A stretch of 7,345 bases of DNA from the NCBI GenBank assembly GCA_934725655.1, contig CAKVCJ010000090.1, positions 1 through 7,345 on the forward strand. Direction: 5' to 3'. The notes under the pieces are model-generated. The model saw only the letters and a program-made list of their open reading frames with translations. It did not search any database and was not told the origin of the DNA. This stretch comes from an uncultured Brachyspira sp. (GTDB taxonomy: Bacteria > Spirochaetota > Brachyspiria > Brachyspirales > Brachyspiraceae). Positions 6,129 to 7,345 of the stretch are shown piece by piece. The stretch's first letter is position 1. Each line of letters starts with the position of its first letter. A program made the translations under genes and the position numbers.

Positions 6129-7345
6129 ATGGAAAAAATAACTAGTGTTAAAGTAGATGATATCAAAACCAAAATTGATAAGCAGGATATTTATATATAC
6201 AATGGTTTTATGGCTATCAGCAAATATATAAAATCTATAGATGAAGATATTAAAAGACTAAAAAAATGGGACATAGAAGAAGTATTTATAAAAGACTCTG
6301 ATGCTAATGCTTACGGATATCAAACACCTGAAGATTTTGAAAAGTTCGCTCGGGAATGCTTAGTATATAAAAATATATATTTTAATATATTAGAAAAAGT
6401 AAAAACAAGTTTAGGGGACTTTAGATATAATAATATAGTCAATATATCCAATTTAAAATCAATAATAGACAGTATATTAGACCTTATTAATAAAAATATG
6501 AATGCTGCTATAGTATTATTAAATATAGACAATTTAAATAGAGATGACTATTATTACATAAGGTCATTAAATGTGTCTATGATATCTTTAATGCTTGGCA
6601 AAGTAATGAAATTTCCTGAAGATAAATTACAAAAATTAGGTTTAGGAGCTATATTGTATGATATAGGGCTAATTAGAATACAAGATAAAATTTTAAATAA
6701 ACATGAACAATTTACTCCAGAAGAATATATAGAAATAAAAAAACACACAGTATTTGGTTATAAAATAATAAAAACAAATTTCAGATTAGAAGAAGAGATA
6801 GCAGTTATTCCTTTAGAGCATCATGAACACTATAACGGCAAAGGATATCCAAGGGGCATTAGCGGCAATCAAATACATTTATATCCAAAAATAGTTGCCG
6901 TTGCACATTCTTTAGAAAAAATATTAAAACCTATAAGAATATTAAAAGACAGTCAAAAAACACCTACATATTCTAAAATTGTTAATGGCTCTAGAACTAT
7001 TGAAACAAAAACATTATCTGATGCTGTAAGAGAAATAATAAAGGGAGCTAATATTAAGTTTGACCCTATAATAGCAAAACTTGTTGTAGGAACTTTCAGT
7101 GTTTATCCTGTAGGAACAGTTGTAGTATTGAATGACAATAGAAAGGGATTAGTATTTGCCACTAATGTTAGTTATCCTATAAGACCAATAATAAAAATAG
7201 TATCTGATGAAAATAATAATTTTATTGAAGACGGCGAGGTTATCAATTTGATAGAAACTAATAAATTGCTAATAAGCGGGGTAGATAAAGATAGTAATAT
7301 TTTAGAGGAGGTAAAGTCAAGACTATTGAATAAAAAAGAAAATGA
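6129..7345 (+). CDS. Degenerate HD-GYP-family protein (incomplete at right edge)
   Basis: At least 405 residues, open to the window edge. It has no signal peptide or membrane segment. The N-terminal 60 residues (VKVDDIKTKID onward) resemble the small domain often preceding HD-GYP domains (DUF3391-like). Residues about 125-275 align with the HD-GYP fold, which normally hydrolyses cyclic di-GMP. Several key residues have changed. The first metal His is Arg145 in IRSLNV, HD is Tyr177-Asp178 in LYDIG, the following Lys is Leu181, DGxGYP is NGKGYP (236-241), and the late Asp is His260 in VAVAHS. His206, His231, His232 and Glu233 are kept. Residues 311-355, with FDP, VYPVG and PIRP, match the conserved tail of many HD-GYP proteins. 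Loss of metal ligands makes hydrolysis unlikely, so it may be a binding or signalling relic. It begins 5 bp after the flhB-like stop with only a weak ribosome-binding site, so coupling is likely. Confidence 0.88.
   Translation, partial: MEKITSVKVDDIKTKIDKQDIYIYNGFMAISKYIKSIDEDIKRLKKWDIEEVFIKDSDANAYGYQTPEDFEKFARECLVYKNIYFNILEKVKTSLGDFRYNNIVNISNLKSIIDSILDLINKNMNAAIVLLNIDNLNRDDYYYIRSLNVSMISLMLGKVMKFPEDKLQKLGLGAILYDIGLIRIQDKILNKHEQFTPEEYIEIKKHTVFGYKIIKTNFRLEEEIAVIPLEHHEHYNGKGYPRGISGNQIHLYPKIVAVAHSLEKILKPIRILKDSQKTPTYSKIVNGSRTIETKTLSDAVREIIKGANIKFDPIIAKLVVGTFSVYPVGTVVVLNDNRKGLVFATNVSYPIRPIIKIVSDENNNFIEDGEVINLIETNKLLISGVDKDSNILEEVKSRLLNKKEN

Noticed and set aside
7305..7312. GAGGAGGT, a strong Shine-Dalgarno-like sequence near the right edge
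   Set aside because: No suitably spaced start in a new frame follows inside the window. The nearby TTG is in the same frame as the HD-GYP gene, and the sequence is explained by Glu-Glu-Val codons.

Overview
The window is very AT-rich: A/T-ending codons, lysine- and asparagine-rich proteins, and intergenic DNA that is almost pure A/T. Several features fit a spirochaete, most plausibly Brachyspira. These are the nucleotide composition, an rnhB gene followed by FliK-like and FlhB-fragment genes, an HD-GYP-family protein, and a long Asn/Lys/Glu-rich coiled-coil protein. The genus is inferred from style and gene order, not from a marker gene.

Two gene clusters are transcribed away from a 126-bp divergent promoter region (1860-1985). 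The leftward cluster holds a holB-like clamp-loader gene (1859-747, TTG start). It is followed after 19 bp by a secreted or periplasmic protein of unknown function (727 to the left edge, incomplete). The rightward cluster starts with a 713-residue tail-anchored coiled-coil protein (1986-4127). It continues with rnhB (RNase HII, 4148-4786), a YlqG/FliK-like protein (4818-5876), a small FlhB C-domain homologue of the YlqH type (5860-6123) and a degenerate HD-GYP protein (6129 to the right edge, incomplete). The last five genes are closely spaced (20 bp, 31 bp, a 17-bp overlap, 5 bp), with no recognisable terminator between them, so they probably share transcripts.

Functionally the window mixes DNA maintenance (the delta-prime-like subunit, RNase HII) with export or flagellum-related accessory proteins (FliK-like, FlhB-like) and a c-di-GMP-type domain. 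The rnhB-ylqG-ylqH order is the one known from Bacillus subtilis, so this is an old gene neighbourhood rather than a recent insertion. No tRNA, rRNA, CRISPR array, insertion sequence or phage gene was seen.

The most unusual items are three. The coiled-coil protein has a regular 69-residue tandem repeat and a C-terminal membrane anchor. The HD-GYP protein has lost several metal ligands. The delta-prime-like protein has an insertion of about 130 residues and almost no C-terminal collar domain.
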